DNA of 13,575 bases, taken from contig JBAXPR010000093.1 in NCBI GenBank assembly GCA_037132135.1, positions 1-13,575 of the forward strand, in the 5' to 3' direction. Shown here in pieces: positions 1 through 7,365 of this stretch. Position 1 is the first letter of the stretch. Each line of letters starts with the position of its first letter. A program made the position numbers and the translations under genes. The notes beneath the pieces were generated by a model, which searched no databases, had not been told where the DNA came from, and was given only the letters and a program-made list of their open reading frames with translations. This stretch comes from BOG-933 sp037132135 (GTDB taxonomy: Bacteria; Pseudomonadota; Alphaproteobacteria; Azospirillales; Azospirillaceae).

Positions 1-246
1 CTGCTCACCGGCTTCGCCCTGGCCTTCGCCCGCGGCCTCGGCGAGTACGGCTCGGTGATCTTCATCGCCGGCAACATGCCGGGAATTTCCGAAATCGTGC
101 CGCTGCTGATCATCATCAAGCTCGAACAGTTCAACTATCACGGTGCCACCGCCATCGGTACTCTGATGCTGATGCTGTCCTTCGTGCTGCTGCTGGTGAT
201 CAACCTGCTGCAAGCCTGGATGAGGGCGCGCCATGTTCATCACTAA
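1..246 (+). CDS. cysT: Sulfate/thiosulfate ABC transporter permease CysT, C-terminal part
   Basis: This is the C-terminal 81 residues of the inner-membrane permease CysT (CysU), cut by the left edge of the window; the frame is open from base 1. CysT pairs with CysW to form the channel of the CysTWA importer, which takes sulfate or thiosulfate from a periplasmic binding protein. The sequence shows the family block ARGLGEYGSVIFIAGNMP at about residues 10-27, which follows the EAA loop, then a final hydrophobic helix (about LMLMLSFVLLLVINLLQ) and a short basic tail. The stop lies inside the next gene, cysW, which starts 14 bases earlier, so the two are probably translationally coupled. The binding protein gene is not in the window. 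Confidence is high because the motif and the cysW-cysA context agree. Confidence 0.93.
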   Translation: MLTGFALAFARGLGEYGSVIFIAGNMPGISEIVPLLIIIKLEQFNYHGATAIGTLMLMLSFVLLLVINLLQAWMRARHVHH

Positions 247-1105
247 GGCAGCCCGGCCAAGCCCGGCCGCGCGGCCGGTGCTGCGCGACCCCGCCTGGCT
301 CCGCTGGACCCTGGTGGCGCTGGCCCTGGGCTTCCTCACCCTCTTTGTCGTTCTGCCGCTGCTCACGGTGTTCGTCGAGGCGCTGCGCCGGGGCTTTGGT
401 CCCTATTTCGTCGCTCTGGCCGAACCCGACGCCCTGGCCGCCATCCGCCTGACCCTGCTCGTTGCCGGCATCGCGGTGCCGGTCAATCTGGTGTTCGGCG
501 TGATCGCCGCCTGGGCGGTGACCAAGTTCGAGTTTTTCGGCAAGAGCTTTCTTGTCACCCTGATCGATCTGCCCTTTTCTGTCTCCCCGGTGATCTCAGG
601 CATGGTCTATATCCTGCTGTTCGGGCTCCATGGCTGGTTCGGGCCGTGGCTGCGTGCGCATGACCTTCAGATCGTCTTCGCGGTACCCGGGCTGGTGCTG
701 GCCACGGTGTTCGTCACCTTCCCGTTCGTCGCCCGCGAACTCATCCCCCTCATGCAGTCCCAGGGCACCGAGGAAGAGGAGGCGGCGGCTTCGCTCGGCG
801 CCGGCGGCTGGCAGATATTCTGGTTCGTCACCTTGCCCAACATCCGCTGGGCGCTGCTTTACGGGGTGCTGCTCTGCAACGCCCGCGCCATGGGCGAGTT
901 CGGTGCGGTGTCGGTGGTTTCCGGCCATGTCCGCGGCCTGACCAACACCATGCCGCTCCATGTCGAGATTCTTTACAACGAATACAACTTCGTCGCCGCC
1001 TTCGCGGTGGCCTCGCTGCTGGCGCTGCTGGCGCTGGTGACGCTGGCCGCAAAATCGGTGCTGGAGTGGCGCTGGGGCGAGGATGTCTCCGGGCCGGGAC
1101 GGTGA
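233..1105 (+). CDS. cysW: Sulfate/thiosulfate ABC transporter permease CysW
   Basis: CysW is the second inner-membrane permease of the sulfate/thiosulfate importer. The 290-residue length fits the family. The protein has a basic N-terminus, a first membrane helix near residues 24-48, and about five further helices. The cytoplasmic EAA loop that docks on the ATPase is visible as EEEEAAASLGAGGWQIF around residues 180-197. The following block NARAMGEFGAVSVVSG near residues 220-237 is typical of CysW/CysT. The ATG start is preceded by GAGGG at 222-226 with six bases of spacing and overlaps the end of cysT by 14 bases. CysA follows after 18 bases, so all three belong to one operon. ModB and other anion permeases are related, but the GEFGAVSVVSGH block and the neighbours favour CysW. 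Confidence 0.95.
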   Translation: MFITKAARPSPAARPVLRDPAWLRWTLVALALGFLTLFVVLPLLTVFVEALRRGFGPYFVALAEPDALAAIRLTLLVAGIAVPVNLVFGVIAAWAVTKFEFFGKSFLVTLIDLPFSVSPVISGMVYILLFGLHGWFGPWLRAHDLQIVFAVPGLVLATVFVTFPFVARELIPLMQSQGTEEEEAAASLGAGGWQIFWFVTLPNIRWALLYGVLLCNARAMGEFGAVSVVSGHVRGLTNTMPLHVEILYNEYNFVAAFAVASLLALLALVTLAAKSVLEWRWGEDVSGPGR

Positions 1106-1123
1106 ACGGGAGGGCGGACCGCG

Positions 1124-2215
1124 ATGACGATCCGGGTTTCACAGATATCCAAGCGTTTCGGCGCCTTTCTGGCGGTCGATGCCGTCGACCTCCAGGTCCG
1201 GTCGGGGGAACTGCTGGCGCTGCTCGGCCCCTCGGGCTCGGGCAAAACGACGCTGCTGCGCATCCTCGGCGGCCTGGAACGGGCTGACACCGGCAGCATC
1301 ACCTTCTTCGGCGAGGAGGCGCTGGGCCTGACCCCACGCGACCGCCAGGTCGGCTTCGTCTTCCAGCACTACTCGCTGTTCCGCCATATGACGGTCCATG
1401 ACAACGTCGCCTTCGGCCTCTCGGTCCGGCCCCGCAAGGACCGGCTGTCCCGCGCCGCGATCTCGGAGCGGGTGATGGCGCTGCTCGACCTCGTACAACT
1501 GGCGCCGCTGGCCGACCGCTATCCCTCCCAGCTGTCCGGCGGCCAGCGCCAGCGGGTGGCGCTGGCCCGCGCGCTGGCCATCGAGCCCAAGGTGCTGCTG
1601 CTCGACGAGCCTTTCGGCGCCCTCGACGCCAAGGTGCGCAAGGAGCTGCGGCGCTGGCTGCGCCGGCTCCACGACGAGATGCACATCACCAGCGTTTTCG
1701 TCACCCACGACCAGGAGGAGGCTCTGGAACTCGCCGACCGCGTGGTGGTGATGAACAGCGGCCGGGTCGAACAGGTCGGCACCCCGGCCGAGGTCTACGA
1801 TCATCCGGCCTCGCCCTTCGTCTATGACTTCCTCGGCAACGTCAACCGCTTCACCTGCACCGTCGCCGACGGCCTGGCGACCCTGCTCGGGCTCGGCCTG
1901 ACCCTGCCCGCGGCCGGAGTCGGCCCCGGCCCGGCGGTCGCCTTCATCCGTCCCCACGACGTCGAACTGATCCGCCTCGACGGCCCGGCGGCGACCGACG
2001 GCGCCCCGCCCCTGCCCCGCGCCCGGGTCCGCCACATCCACTCGGTCGGCCCCACCGCCCGGGTCGATCTCGACCTCGACGGCCACCCCCTCGAAGCGGT
2101 GATGGACCAGGACCGCCTGCGCGCCCTCGATCTGCGCCGCGGCGACTGGTGCAGGGTCCGCCTCGCCCGGCCACGGCTGTTCGGGACGGGCGAGACGGCG
2201 GTAATTCAGGAGTAA
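1124..2215 (+). CDS. cysA: Sulfate/thiosulfate ABC transporter ATP-binding protein CysA
   Basis: CysA is the cytoplasmic ATPase that drives the CysTW permease pair. At 363 residues it has the usual two-part layout. The nucleotide-binding domain carries Walker A GPSGSGKT (residues 35-42), the Q-loop Gln81 in VGFVFQHYS, the signature LSGGQ (137-141), Walker B VLLLDEP (157-163) with Glu162 as catalytic base, and the switch His195 in VTHDQEEA. After about residue 240 comes a C-terminal TOBE-like region of the CysA/PotA type, including the block FIRPHDVEL. The ATG start has GGGAGGG at 1108-1114, about nine bases upstream. It lies 18 bases after cysW and closes the transporter operon. Other CUT1/MOI-family ATPases share these motifs, so the substrate assignment rests mainly on the adjacent CysT and CysW. 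Confidence 0.93.
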   Translation: MTIRVSQISKRFGAFLAVDAVDLQVRSGELLALLGPSGSGKTTLLRILGGLERADTGSITFFGEEALGLTPRDRQVGFVFQHYSLFRHMTVHDNVAFGLSVRPRKDRLSRAAISERVMALLDLVQLAPLADRYPSQLSGGQRQRVALARALAIEPKVLLLDEPFGALDAKVRKELRRWLRRLHDEMHITSVFVTHDQEEALELADRVVVMNSGRVEQVGTPAEVYDHPASPFVYDFLGNVNRFTCTVADGLATLLGLGLTLPAAGVGPGPAVAFIRPHDVELIRLDGPAATDGAPPLPRARVRHIHSVGPTARVDLDLDGHPLEAVMDQDRLRALDLRRGDWCRVRLARPRLFGTGETAVIQE

Positions 2216-2278
2216 CGGCGCTCCGGCTTTTCAGGGTAAAGAAGGGCGTCCTTTTCCGAACGAACTGAGCTTCTCGCC

Positions 2279-3820
2279 GTGCTGCGCAACATTCTCTCGG
2301 TAGGCGGGCTGACCCTGGTCAGCCGGGTGGTCGGGTTCGTGCGCGATATGCTGATCGCGGCGATCCTCGGGGCCGGGCCGGTGGCCGACGCCTTTTTCGT
2401 GGCGCTGCGGCTGCCCAACCATTTCCGCGCCCTCTTTGCCGAGGGCGCCTTCAACTCGGCCTTCGTGCCGGTGTTCGCGGAACGGCTGGTCCGCGATGGC
2501 CAGGAGGCGGCGCGCGCCTTCGCCGAGGAGGTGATGGCGGTGCTGCTGGCGGCGCAGGCCGTGTTTCTTGTCGCGGTGATGGCGGCGATGCCGGCCTTTA
2601 TCACGCTGTTCGCGCCCGGCTTCGTCGATGACCCGACCCGCTTCGACCTCGCGGTGCTGTTCACCCGCATCACCTTCCCCTATCTGCCGATGATCTCGGT
2701 GGTGGCGCTGCTGGGCGCGATGCTCAACAGCGTCAAGCGCTTTACCGCCGCCGCCGCCGCCCCGATCCTGCTCAATCTTTGCCTGATCGGGGCCGTGGTC
2801 GGGCTGACGCCGCTGCTGCCCACCGCCGGCCATGCCCTCTCCTGGGGTGTGTTCGGCGCCGGGGTGGTCGAACTGGCCTACCTCGCCTGGGATGCCCGCC
2901 GCGCCGGGCTTGGGCTGGCGCTGCGCCGGCCGCGGCTGACGCCCGGAGTGCGGCATTTCCTCCGTATCCTCGGGCCGGCGGCACTGGGGGCCGGCCTCGT
3001 GCAGATCAACCTTTTCGTCGACACCATCATTGCCTCGTTCCTGCCCACCGGTGCGGTGTCCTACCTCTATTACGCCGACCGGCTCAACCAGCTGCCGCTC
3101 GGGGTGATCGGCATCGCGGTCGGCACCGTGCTGCTGCCCGAGATGGCGCGGCAGCTGAAAAGCGGCGACGAGGTCGCGGCCTCCGACAGCCAGAACCGCT
3201 GCCTCGAAATTTCCCTGCTGCTGACCCTGCCCGCCACCGCCGCCTTCATGACCCTGGCCACGCCGATCATGGTCGTGCTCTTCGAGCGCGGCGCCTTCCA
3301 GGCCGTCGACGCCGCGGCTTCGGCCGCGACCCTGGTCGCCTATTCCTTCGGCCTGCCCGCCTTCGTGCTGCTGAAAAGCCTGATCCCCGGCTTTCACGCC
3401 CGCCAGGACACCGTGACCCCGGTGCGGGTGGCCCTGGTGGCGGTGGCGGTCAATGTCGCAATGAAAATCGCCCTGATGGCGCCGCTGGCCCAGGTCGGCC
3501 TCGCGCTCGCCACCTCGGTCTCGGCCTGGGTCAATGTCGGGCTGCTGTGCTGGGCCTTGCGCCGCCGCGGCTTTCTGCGCATCGACGCCCGGCTCGGCCA
3601 CCGGGCGCCGCGCATCCTGCTCGCCACCGTCGCCATGGGCGGGGTGCTGCTGGCCGGGCAGCACTGGGCCGCCCCGGCACTGGCCGCCCCCCATCTCCTG
3701 ACCCGCACCGGCGCGCTGGCCGGGCTGTGCGGCATCGGCATGCTGGTCTTTGCCGGCCTGACCGTGCTGACCGGCGCCGTCTCCCGCTCGGATCTCGGCC
3801 GGCTGCGCCGCCGGCGATAG
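2279..3820 (+). CDS. murJ: Lipid II flippase MurJ (MviN)
   Basis: MurJ moves lipid II, the peptidoglycan precursor, from the inner to the outer face of the cytoplasmic membrane and is normally essential. The 513-residue product has the expected polytopic (about 14-helix) MOP-superfamily profile. Its N-terminus holds the family motif SRVVGFVRD with Arg16 and Arg22, followed by Asp37 and Arg50 in LPNHFRALFAEGAF; these match residues needed for function in E. coli MurJ (Arg18, Arg24, Asp39, Arg52). A second conserved block, YLYYADRLNQLPLGVIGIA, lies in the middle. The start is a GTG at 2279: the reading VLRNILSVGGLTLVSR aligns with the usual MurJ start. No clear Shine-Dalgarno sequence precedes it. 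The 63-base gap after cysA leaves open whether murJ is co-transcribed with the cys operon. It converges on the MFS gene. Confidence 0.97.
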   Translation: MLRNILSVGGLTLVSRVVGFVRDMLIAAILGAGPVADAFFVALRLPNHFRALFAEGAFNSAFVPVFAERLVRDGQEAARAFAEEVMAVLLAAQAVFLVAVMAAMPAFITLFAPGFVDDPTRFDLAVLFTRITFPYLPMISVVALLGAMLNSVKRFTAAAAAPILLNLCLIGAVVGLTPLLPTAGHALSWGVFGAGVVELAYLAWDARRAGLGLALRRPRLTPGVRHFLRILGPAALGAGLVQINLFVDTIIASFLPTGAVSYLYYADRLNQLPLGVIGIAVGTVLLPEMARQLKSGDEVAASDSQNRCLEISLLLTLPATAAFMTLATPIMVVLFERGAFQAVDAAASAATLVAYSFGLPAFVLLKSLIPGFHARQDTVTPVRVALVAVAVNVAMKIALMAPLAQVGLALATSVSAWVNVGLLCWALRRRGFLRIDARLGHRAPRILLATVAMGGVLLAGQHWAAPALAAPHLLTRTGALAGLCGIGMLVFAGLTVLTGAVSRSDLGRLRRRR

Positions 3821-3826
3821 GCCGGT

Positions 3827-5038
3827 CTAGTCGCGAAAGCGCCCGACCGCCAGCGCGGTGACGAGCGAGCCCGCGGCCATCGCCGCCAGCGCCAGCGCCC
3901 AGGCCAGCGGCTCGCCGGCGCCGCCGCCGAGGTCGAGCAGCAGTCCCACCGCCACCGGCCCGAGCGCACCGCCGGTGAAGCCGACCACCGAGTGCACCGC
4001 CAGCGATGCCCCCTGCTGGCCGGGCGCGGCGTGGACGATGACGCCGGTGGTAAGGGCGCCGGAATCGGCGGTGACCGCAATGTTGTAGGCGGTCATAACC
4101 AGAATCACCAGCCACAGCGACCAGCCGGCGACCAGCCCGAGCACCAGTCCGCAGCCGACGCTGCCCCAGGCGGCCCAGCCGATCAGCCGCCGCCGGCCGA
4201 AGGCCAGCGCCGCCTCGGCGCCAAGAATGCTGGCGGGCACGCCGGTCAGCACGATCGCCGAGGTCCACCACGCCACCGCATCGCCGGGGGCGCCGTCACC
4301 GGCGCGGCCGCAGGCAAAGACCAGCAGCGGCAGCATCCAGGCCCGCAACGCGAACAGCTCCCAGCAATGGCCGCCATAGGCGATGACGTAGACCATGACG
4401 CCGCGATTGCCCAGCACCGGCCCGGGATTAATCGGGTGCCCGGCGGTCGGGGCCGGCGGCGGCGCGGCGGCGGGCGGCCAGCCGGCGGTTGCGGCCAGGA
4501 CCAGCGCCGCCGCCGCGAGGCTGCCGCCGGCCCCGACCAGAAATGCCGCGGGCCAGCCGAGGCGATGGGCCAGCCAGCCGCAGATCACAAACGAGACCGA
4601 GACGCCGATACCGAAGCTGGCGGTGTAGTAGGGCACGATGCGCAGCCGGGTGCCGCCGGTCAACCGCTCGGTGAGCAGGCGCAGGCCGGGCATGAAGGTG
4701 CCGGCGAGCGAGGCCCCGGCCAGGGCGCGATAGAGGCAGGCCGAGAGCGCGCCGCCGGCGCCCCAGGCAAAGCCGGCCGCGGCGATGGCGCCGACCAGGC
4801 AGCTGACGAGATAGACCCGGCGCGAGGAAACCCGGTCGGTGATGCCGACCAGAAACGGCACCGCCAGGACATATCCGCCCTGGTAAGCCCCGGAAATCCA
4901 ACCGGCGGCAGCCGCGTTGAGCTGCCAGAGCCCGCTCAACTCGGGCAGAACGACGGCGAAGCTGGCAAACCCGATCAGACTGAAGATTTCGCCCGCAATC
5001 ACCAGAACCGCGAGCCGGGTGGTTGCAGACCGTGCCAC
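3827..5038 (-). CDS. Major facilitator superfamily (MFS) transporter
   Basis: This is a 403-residue membrane protein with about 12 hydrophobic helices, consistent with an MFS transporter. The helix 2-3 loop carries the MFS signature as GITDRVSSRRVYL, and the central loop between the two halves is Pro/Ala rich (WPPAAAPPPAPTAG). The reading frame is open upstream to an ATG at 5152, but I chose the GTG at 5038: it has GGAGG at 5049-5045 with six bases of spacing, and the extra 38 N-terminal residues of the longer form are Arg/Ser/Pro rich and overlap an inverted repeat. The substrate is not evident. It lies 144 bases downstream of metY on the same strand, so a link to sulfur amino acid metabolism is possible but only inferred. 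Six bases separate its stop from that of murJ. Confidence 0.85.
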   Translation of the reverse strand: MARSATTRLAVLVIAGEIFSLIGFASFAVVLPELSGLWQLNAAAAGWISGAYQGGYVLAVPFLVGITDRVSSRRVYLVSCLVGAIAAAGFAWGAGGALSACLYRALAGASLAGTFMPGLRLLTERLTGGTRLRIVPYYTASFGIGVSVSFVICGWLAHRLGWPAAFLVGAGGSLAAAALVLAATAGWPPAAAPPPAPTAGHPINPGPVLGNRGVMVYVIAYGGHCWELFALRAWMLPLLVFACGRAGDGAPGDAVAWWTSAIVLTGVPASILGAEAALAFGRRRLIGWAAWGSVGCGLVLGLVAGWSLWLVILVMTAYNIAVTADSGALTTGVIVHAAPGQQGASLAVHSVVGFTGGALGPVAVGLLLDLGGGAGEPLAWALALAAMAAGSLVTALAVGRFRD

Positions 5039-5044
5039 AGCAGA

Positions 5045-5049
5045 CCTCC
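5045..5049 (-). promoter_or_regulatory. Ribosome binding site deciding the MFS start
   Basis: On the - strand this reads GGAGG, six bases before the GTG at 5038. It is the only good Shine-Dalgarno sequence near the 5' end of the MFS gene and is the reason for preferring this start over the upstream ATG at 5152. Confidence 0.7.
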
Positions 5050-5125
5050 AGAGAGACGGACCGGCAATCAACAGGCGAACGGCGACCGGACTGGCCGGCC
5101 GCCGTTCTGAAGAGATCACCGCATG

Positions 5126-5148
5126 GTCAGACGGCGCATGCTTCTGAC
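5126..5148. repeat. Inverted repeat in the metY-MFS spacer
   Basis: GTCAGA at 5126-5131 is repeated in inverted form as TCTGAC at 5143-5148, with an 11-base spacer. It lies between the metY stop and the preferred MFS start. It could be a regulatory site for the transporter gene or a weak hairpin between the two genes; there is no T-run to make it a standard terminator. The function is not established. Confidence 0.4.
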
Positions 5149-5182
5149 GCAATCGCGCCCGCTCCCGATGCCGGACGGCTGG

Positions 5183-6475
5183 TCACGCCACCGCCAGCGC
5201 CTGATCAAGGTCGGCCAAAATGTCGTCAATGTGCTCCAGCCCGACCGAGAGCCGGACGTAGCCGGGGGTAACCCCGGTCTTCAGCTGGTCGGCGACGGTG
5301 AGTTGGGAGTGGGTGGTGCTGGCGGGGTGGATGGCGAGGCTGCGGGCATCGCCGATATTGGCCACGTGGTAGAACAGTTCGAGGGCGTTGATGAAGCGCT
5401 TGCCCGCCTCGACCCCGCCCGCAAGCTCAAAGCCGAGCAGGCCGCCGTAGCCGCCCGTCAGATAGGCATCGGCGCGGCGGCGGTACTCGCCCGACTGCCG
5501 CGAGGGGTGGATGACCCGGGTCACCTTGGCATGGCCGGCCAGATGGTCGACCACCGCCTGGGTATTGATGCAATGACTCCGGATGCGCAGCGGCAGCGTC
5601 TCCAGCCCCTGGATCAGCTGGAAGGCGTTGAACGGGCTCAGCGCAGTGCCGATGTCGCGCAGCAGGGTCACCCGCGCCTTGATGATGTAGGCGATCGGCC
5701 CCAGCGGCTTGACCGCCTCGACCCAGACCGCCCCGTGATAGCTGGGGTCGGGCTGGTTGAGCATCGGAAAGCGGTCGGGCCACGCCGACCAATCGAAATT
5801 ACCGCCATCGACGATCATGCCGCCGATCGAAGTGCCGTGACCGCCGATGTATTTGGTCGTCGAATAGACCACCACCGCCGCGCCATGGGCCAGCGGCTTG
5901 CAGAGGATCGGCGCCGCGGTGTTGTCGACGATCAGCGGAATGCCGATCGCGCGCCCGAGGGCCGCGACTTCGGCCAGCGGGAAGACCTGGAGCTTGGGAT
6001 TGGGCAGGGTTTCGGCGAACCAGGCCCGGGTACGGCCATCGGAGGCCCGCACGAAGGCCTCGGGATCCGCCGGATCGACGAAGCGGACCTCGATGCCCAG
6101 GGTCTTGAACGTATTGGCGAACAGATTCCAGGTGCCGCCGTAAAGGTCGGTGGAACTGACGATGTTGTCGCCGGCATGGGTGATGTTCTGAATGGCCACG
6201 AACTCGGCCGCCTGCCCCGACGACACCGCCAGCGCCGCGACACCGCCCTCAAGCGCCGCCACCCGCTCCTCCAGCACCGCCGTGGTCGGATTCATGATCC
6301 GGGTATAGATGTTGCCCAACTCCTGGAGCGCGAACAGCTTGCTGGCATGCTCGGCGCTGTCGAACTGATAGGAGGTGGTCTGATAGATCGGCACCGCCAC
6401 CGCGTTGGTCGCGGAATCGCGCCGATGACCGGCATGGAGCACGATGGTTTCAGGATGTTTCCAGGGTCCAGGCAT
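5183..6475 (-). CDS. metY: O-acetylhomoserine sulfhydrylase (PLP enzyme, MetY type)
   Basis: MetY condenses O-acetylhomoserine with sulfide to give homocysteine and acetate, the direct-sulfhydrylation route to methionine. The 430-residue length is typical of MetY and longer than MetB/MetC (about 390). It starts with TIVLHAGHRRDSATNAVAVPIYQTTS, whose HAG and PIYQTTS motifs are family hallmarks. The cofactor site is visible: Tyr57 and Arg59 in IYTRIMNPT, SSGQAA at 85-90, Asp184 in IVDNTAAP, and the Schiff-base Lys208 in YSTTKYIGGHG. The C-terminal LSVGLEHIDDILADLDQAL is also standard. The ATG at 6475 has GAGGA eight bases upstream. A strong inverted repeat sits in its leader. Upstream on the same strand is pdxH, which makes PLP, and the window also encodes sulfate import, so the sulfur theme is consistent. 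Use of O-succinylhomoserine cannot be excluded. Confidence 0.95.
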   Translation of the reverse strand: MPGPWKHPETIVLHAGHRRDSATNAVAVPIYQTTSYQFDSAEHASKLFALQELGNIYTRIMNPTTAVLEERVAALEGGVAALAVSSGQAAEFVAIQNITHAGDNIVSSTDLYGGTWNLFANTFKTLGIEVRFVDPADPEAFVRASDGRTRAWFAETLPNPKLQVFPLAEVAALGRAIGIPLIVDNTAAPILCKPLAHGAAVVVYSTTKYIGGHGTSIGGMIVDGGNFDWSAWPDRFPMLNQPDPSYHGAVWVEAVKPLGPIAYIIKARVTLLRDIGTALSPFNAFQLIQGLETLPLRIRSHCINTQAVVDHLAGHAKVTRVIHPSRQSGEYRRRADAYLTGGYGGLLGFELAGGVEAGKRFINALELFYHVANIGDARSLAIHPASTTHSQLTVADQLKTGVTPGYVRLSVGLEHIDDILADLDQALAVA

Positions 6476-6493
6476 CGGGATGTCCTCGCGTTA

Positions 6494-6515
6494 AATACAC
6501 AGGATAGTGTGTATT
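6494..6515. promoter_or_regulatory. Inverted repeat in the metY leader, possible operator or RNA hairpin
   Basis: AATACACA at 6494-6501 and TGTGTATT at 6508-6515 form perfect 8-base arms around a 6-base spacer (GGATAG on the + strand). Outside the arms one mismatched pair is followed by two further matching pairs. It ends 19 bases before the metY ATG. It could bind a dimeric repressor or fold in the metY leader RNA. I do not recognise it as a known motif. Confidence 0.6.
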
Positions 6516-6518
6516 AAA

Positions 6519-6547
6519 ACCATATTCTACAACATCGACTGTTTCAC
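6519..6547 (-). promoter_or_regulatory. Possible metY promoter
   Basis: On the - strand, GTGAAA (6547-6542) and TATGGT (6524-6519) are separated by 17 bases, each matching four of six consensus positions of a housekeeping promoter. Transcription would start near 6512, which would put the inverted repeat at the start of the transcript. The match is modest. Confidence 0.3.
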
Positions 6548-6585
6548 GTTTCCGCCGGGGTGTCAACCGGCAGAAGGGCGCGCGC

Positions 6586-6602
6586 GCGGCCCGAAAGGCC
6601 GC
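6586..6602 (-). terminator. GC-rich hairpin just after pdxH
   Basis: GCGGCC and GGCCGC form a perfect 6-base-pair stem with a 5-base loop, placed six bases after the pdxH stop on the - strand (loop TTTCG in that direction). No T-run follows, so it is an incomplete intrinsic terminator that may stop or stabilise the pdxH transcript before metY. Confidence 0.5.
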
Positions 6603-6607
6603 CACAG

Positions 6608-7213
6608 TCACGGGAACAGGCGCTCGACGGTCCAACCGGTGACGGCGCCGGGATCGCCCCCGGCATGGTAGACGATCCGCTCGTGCAGACGGAACGGCCG
6701 GTCTCGCCAGAACTCGATCAGCCGCGGCAGCACCCGGAAGCCCGACCAGTGGGACGGCCGGGGCACGGCGCCGATGCCGAACTTGAGTGCGAATTCGGCG
6801 ACTCGGCGCTCCAGCACCCAATGGCCGTCCATCGGCCGCGACTGCTCCGAGGCCCAGGCGCCGATCTGGCTGCCCCGGGGCCGCGAGCGGAAATAATCGT
6901 CGGCCTCCTGGGCCGAGACCGGTTCGACCGGGCCATCGATCCGCACCTGCCGGCGCAGCGACTTCCAGTGGAAACAGAGCCCGGCCTCGGCATGGACCGC
7001 GAGGTCCCGCCCCTTGCGGCTTTCGAGATTGGTATAGAAAACGAAGCCGCGGGCATCGACGCCTTTCAGCAACACCATGCGCACCGAGGGTCGGCCCCCG
7101 GCATCGACGGTGGCCAGCGCCATGGCATTGGGATCGTTGGGTTCCGACTCCTCGGCCTCGACCAGCCAGCGATGGAACAGGTCGAACGGGTCGGTGGTGG
7201 TGTCTTCGGTCAT
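6608..7213 (-). CDS. pdxH: Pyridoxamine 5'-phosphate oxidase PdxH
   Basis: PdxH is a cytoplasmic FMN enzyme that oxidises pyridoxine or pyridoxamine 5'-phosphate to pyridoxal 5'-phosphate (PLP). The 201-residue product shows the family blocks in order: DPFDLFHRWL near the N-terminus, NAMALATVDAGGRPSVRMVLLKG (the FMN-contacting RMVLLKG), GFVFYTNLESRKG, RSRPRGSQIGAWASEQS, and the C-terminal ERLFP ending with the FMN/PLP-site Arg. The frame is open 23 codons further, but I chose the ATG at 7213 because GAGGGG lies nine bases upstream, the protein then begins like other PdxH proteins, and the longer form would overlap the likely promoter. It is divergent from the 17 kDa-type lipoprotein gene and upstream of the PLP enzyme gene metY, separated by a hairpin. 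Confidence 0.97.
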   Translation of the reverse strand: MTEDTTTDPFDLFHRWLVEAEESEPNDPNAMALATVDAGGRPSVRMVLLKGVDARGFVFYTNLESRKGRDLAVHAEAGLCFHWKSLRRQVRIDGPVEPVSAQEADDYFRSRPRGSQIGAWASEQSRPMDGHWVLERRVAEFALKFGIGAVPRPSHWSGFRVLPRLIEFWRDRPFRLHERIVYHAGGDPGAVTGWTVERLFP

Positions 7214-7214
7214 C

Positions 7215-7228
7215 GGGGATTTCCCCTC
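7215..7228 (-). promoter_or_regulatory. pdxH ribosome binding site within a short hairpin
   Basis: On the - strand the Shine-Dalgarno sequence GAGGGG (7228-7223) includes GGGG (7226-7223), which can pair with CCCC at 7218-7215, leaving a four-base loop AAAT. The second arm ends two bases before the start codon, so the stem would cover the ribosome binding site. Whether it is stable enough to matter is not known. Confidence 0.45.
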
Positions 7229-7253
7229 ACGGCGCTGGAGCCAATTCACAGCC

Positions 7254-7281
7254 AGCATATGATGGCTTATATGTGTGTCCA
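7254..7281 (-). promoter_or_regulatory. Likely pdxH promoter
   Basis: On the - strand TGGACA (7281-7276, five of six consensus positions) and TATGCT (7259-7254, four of six) are separated by 16 bases. Transcription would start near 7247, about 35 bases before the pdxH ATG and upstream of its Shine-Dalgarno sequence. Confidence 0.45.
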
Positions 7282-7365
7282 CCAGCGCGGTGTCGCCCCG
7301 ACGAACAAATTGTCGCGGGGATGGCCCGTGTCCCCGTAATTTCTGTCCGTTCGAGGCAAAATCCG

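Noticed and set aside
2216..2278. A terminator between cysA and murJ
   Set aside because: Only a four-base-pair stem (AAGG/CCTT) followed by a few T was found, too weak to call.
2231..3694. A 487-codon open frame antisense to murJ
   Set aside because: It is rich in Gly, Gln, Arg, His and Asp, has no recognisable domain, and mirrors the high-GC third positions of murJ on the other strand.
3821..3826. A terminator between the convergent murJ and MFS genes
   Set aside because: Only six bases separate the stop codons, and no hairpin with a T-run was seen across the junction.
5039..5152. A 38-residue N-terminal extension of the MFS protein
   Set aside because: The GTG at 5038 has a much better ribosome site, and the extension is hydrophilic, Arg/Ser/Pro rich and overlaps an inverted repeat.
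3992..6517. Long + strand open frames opposite the MFS and metY genes
   Set aside because: They are of low complexity and lie fully opposite well-supported genes with catalytic motifs, which explain the open frames by codon bias.
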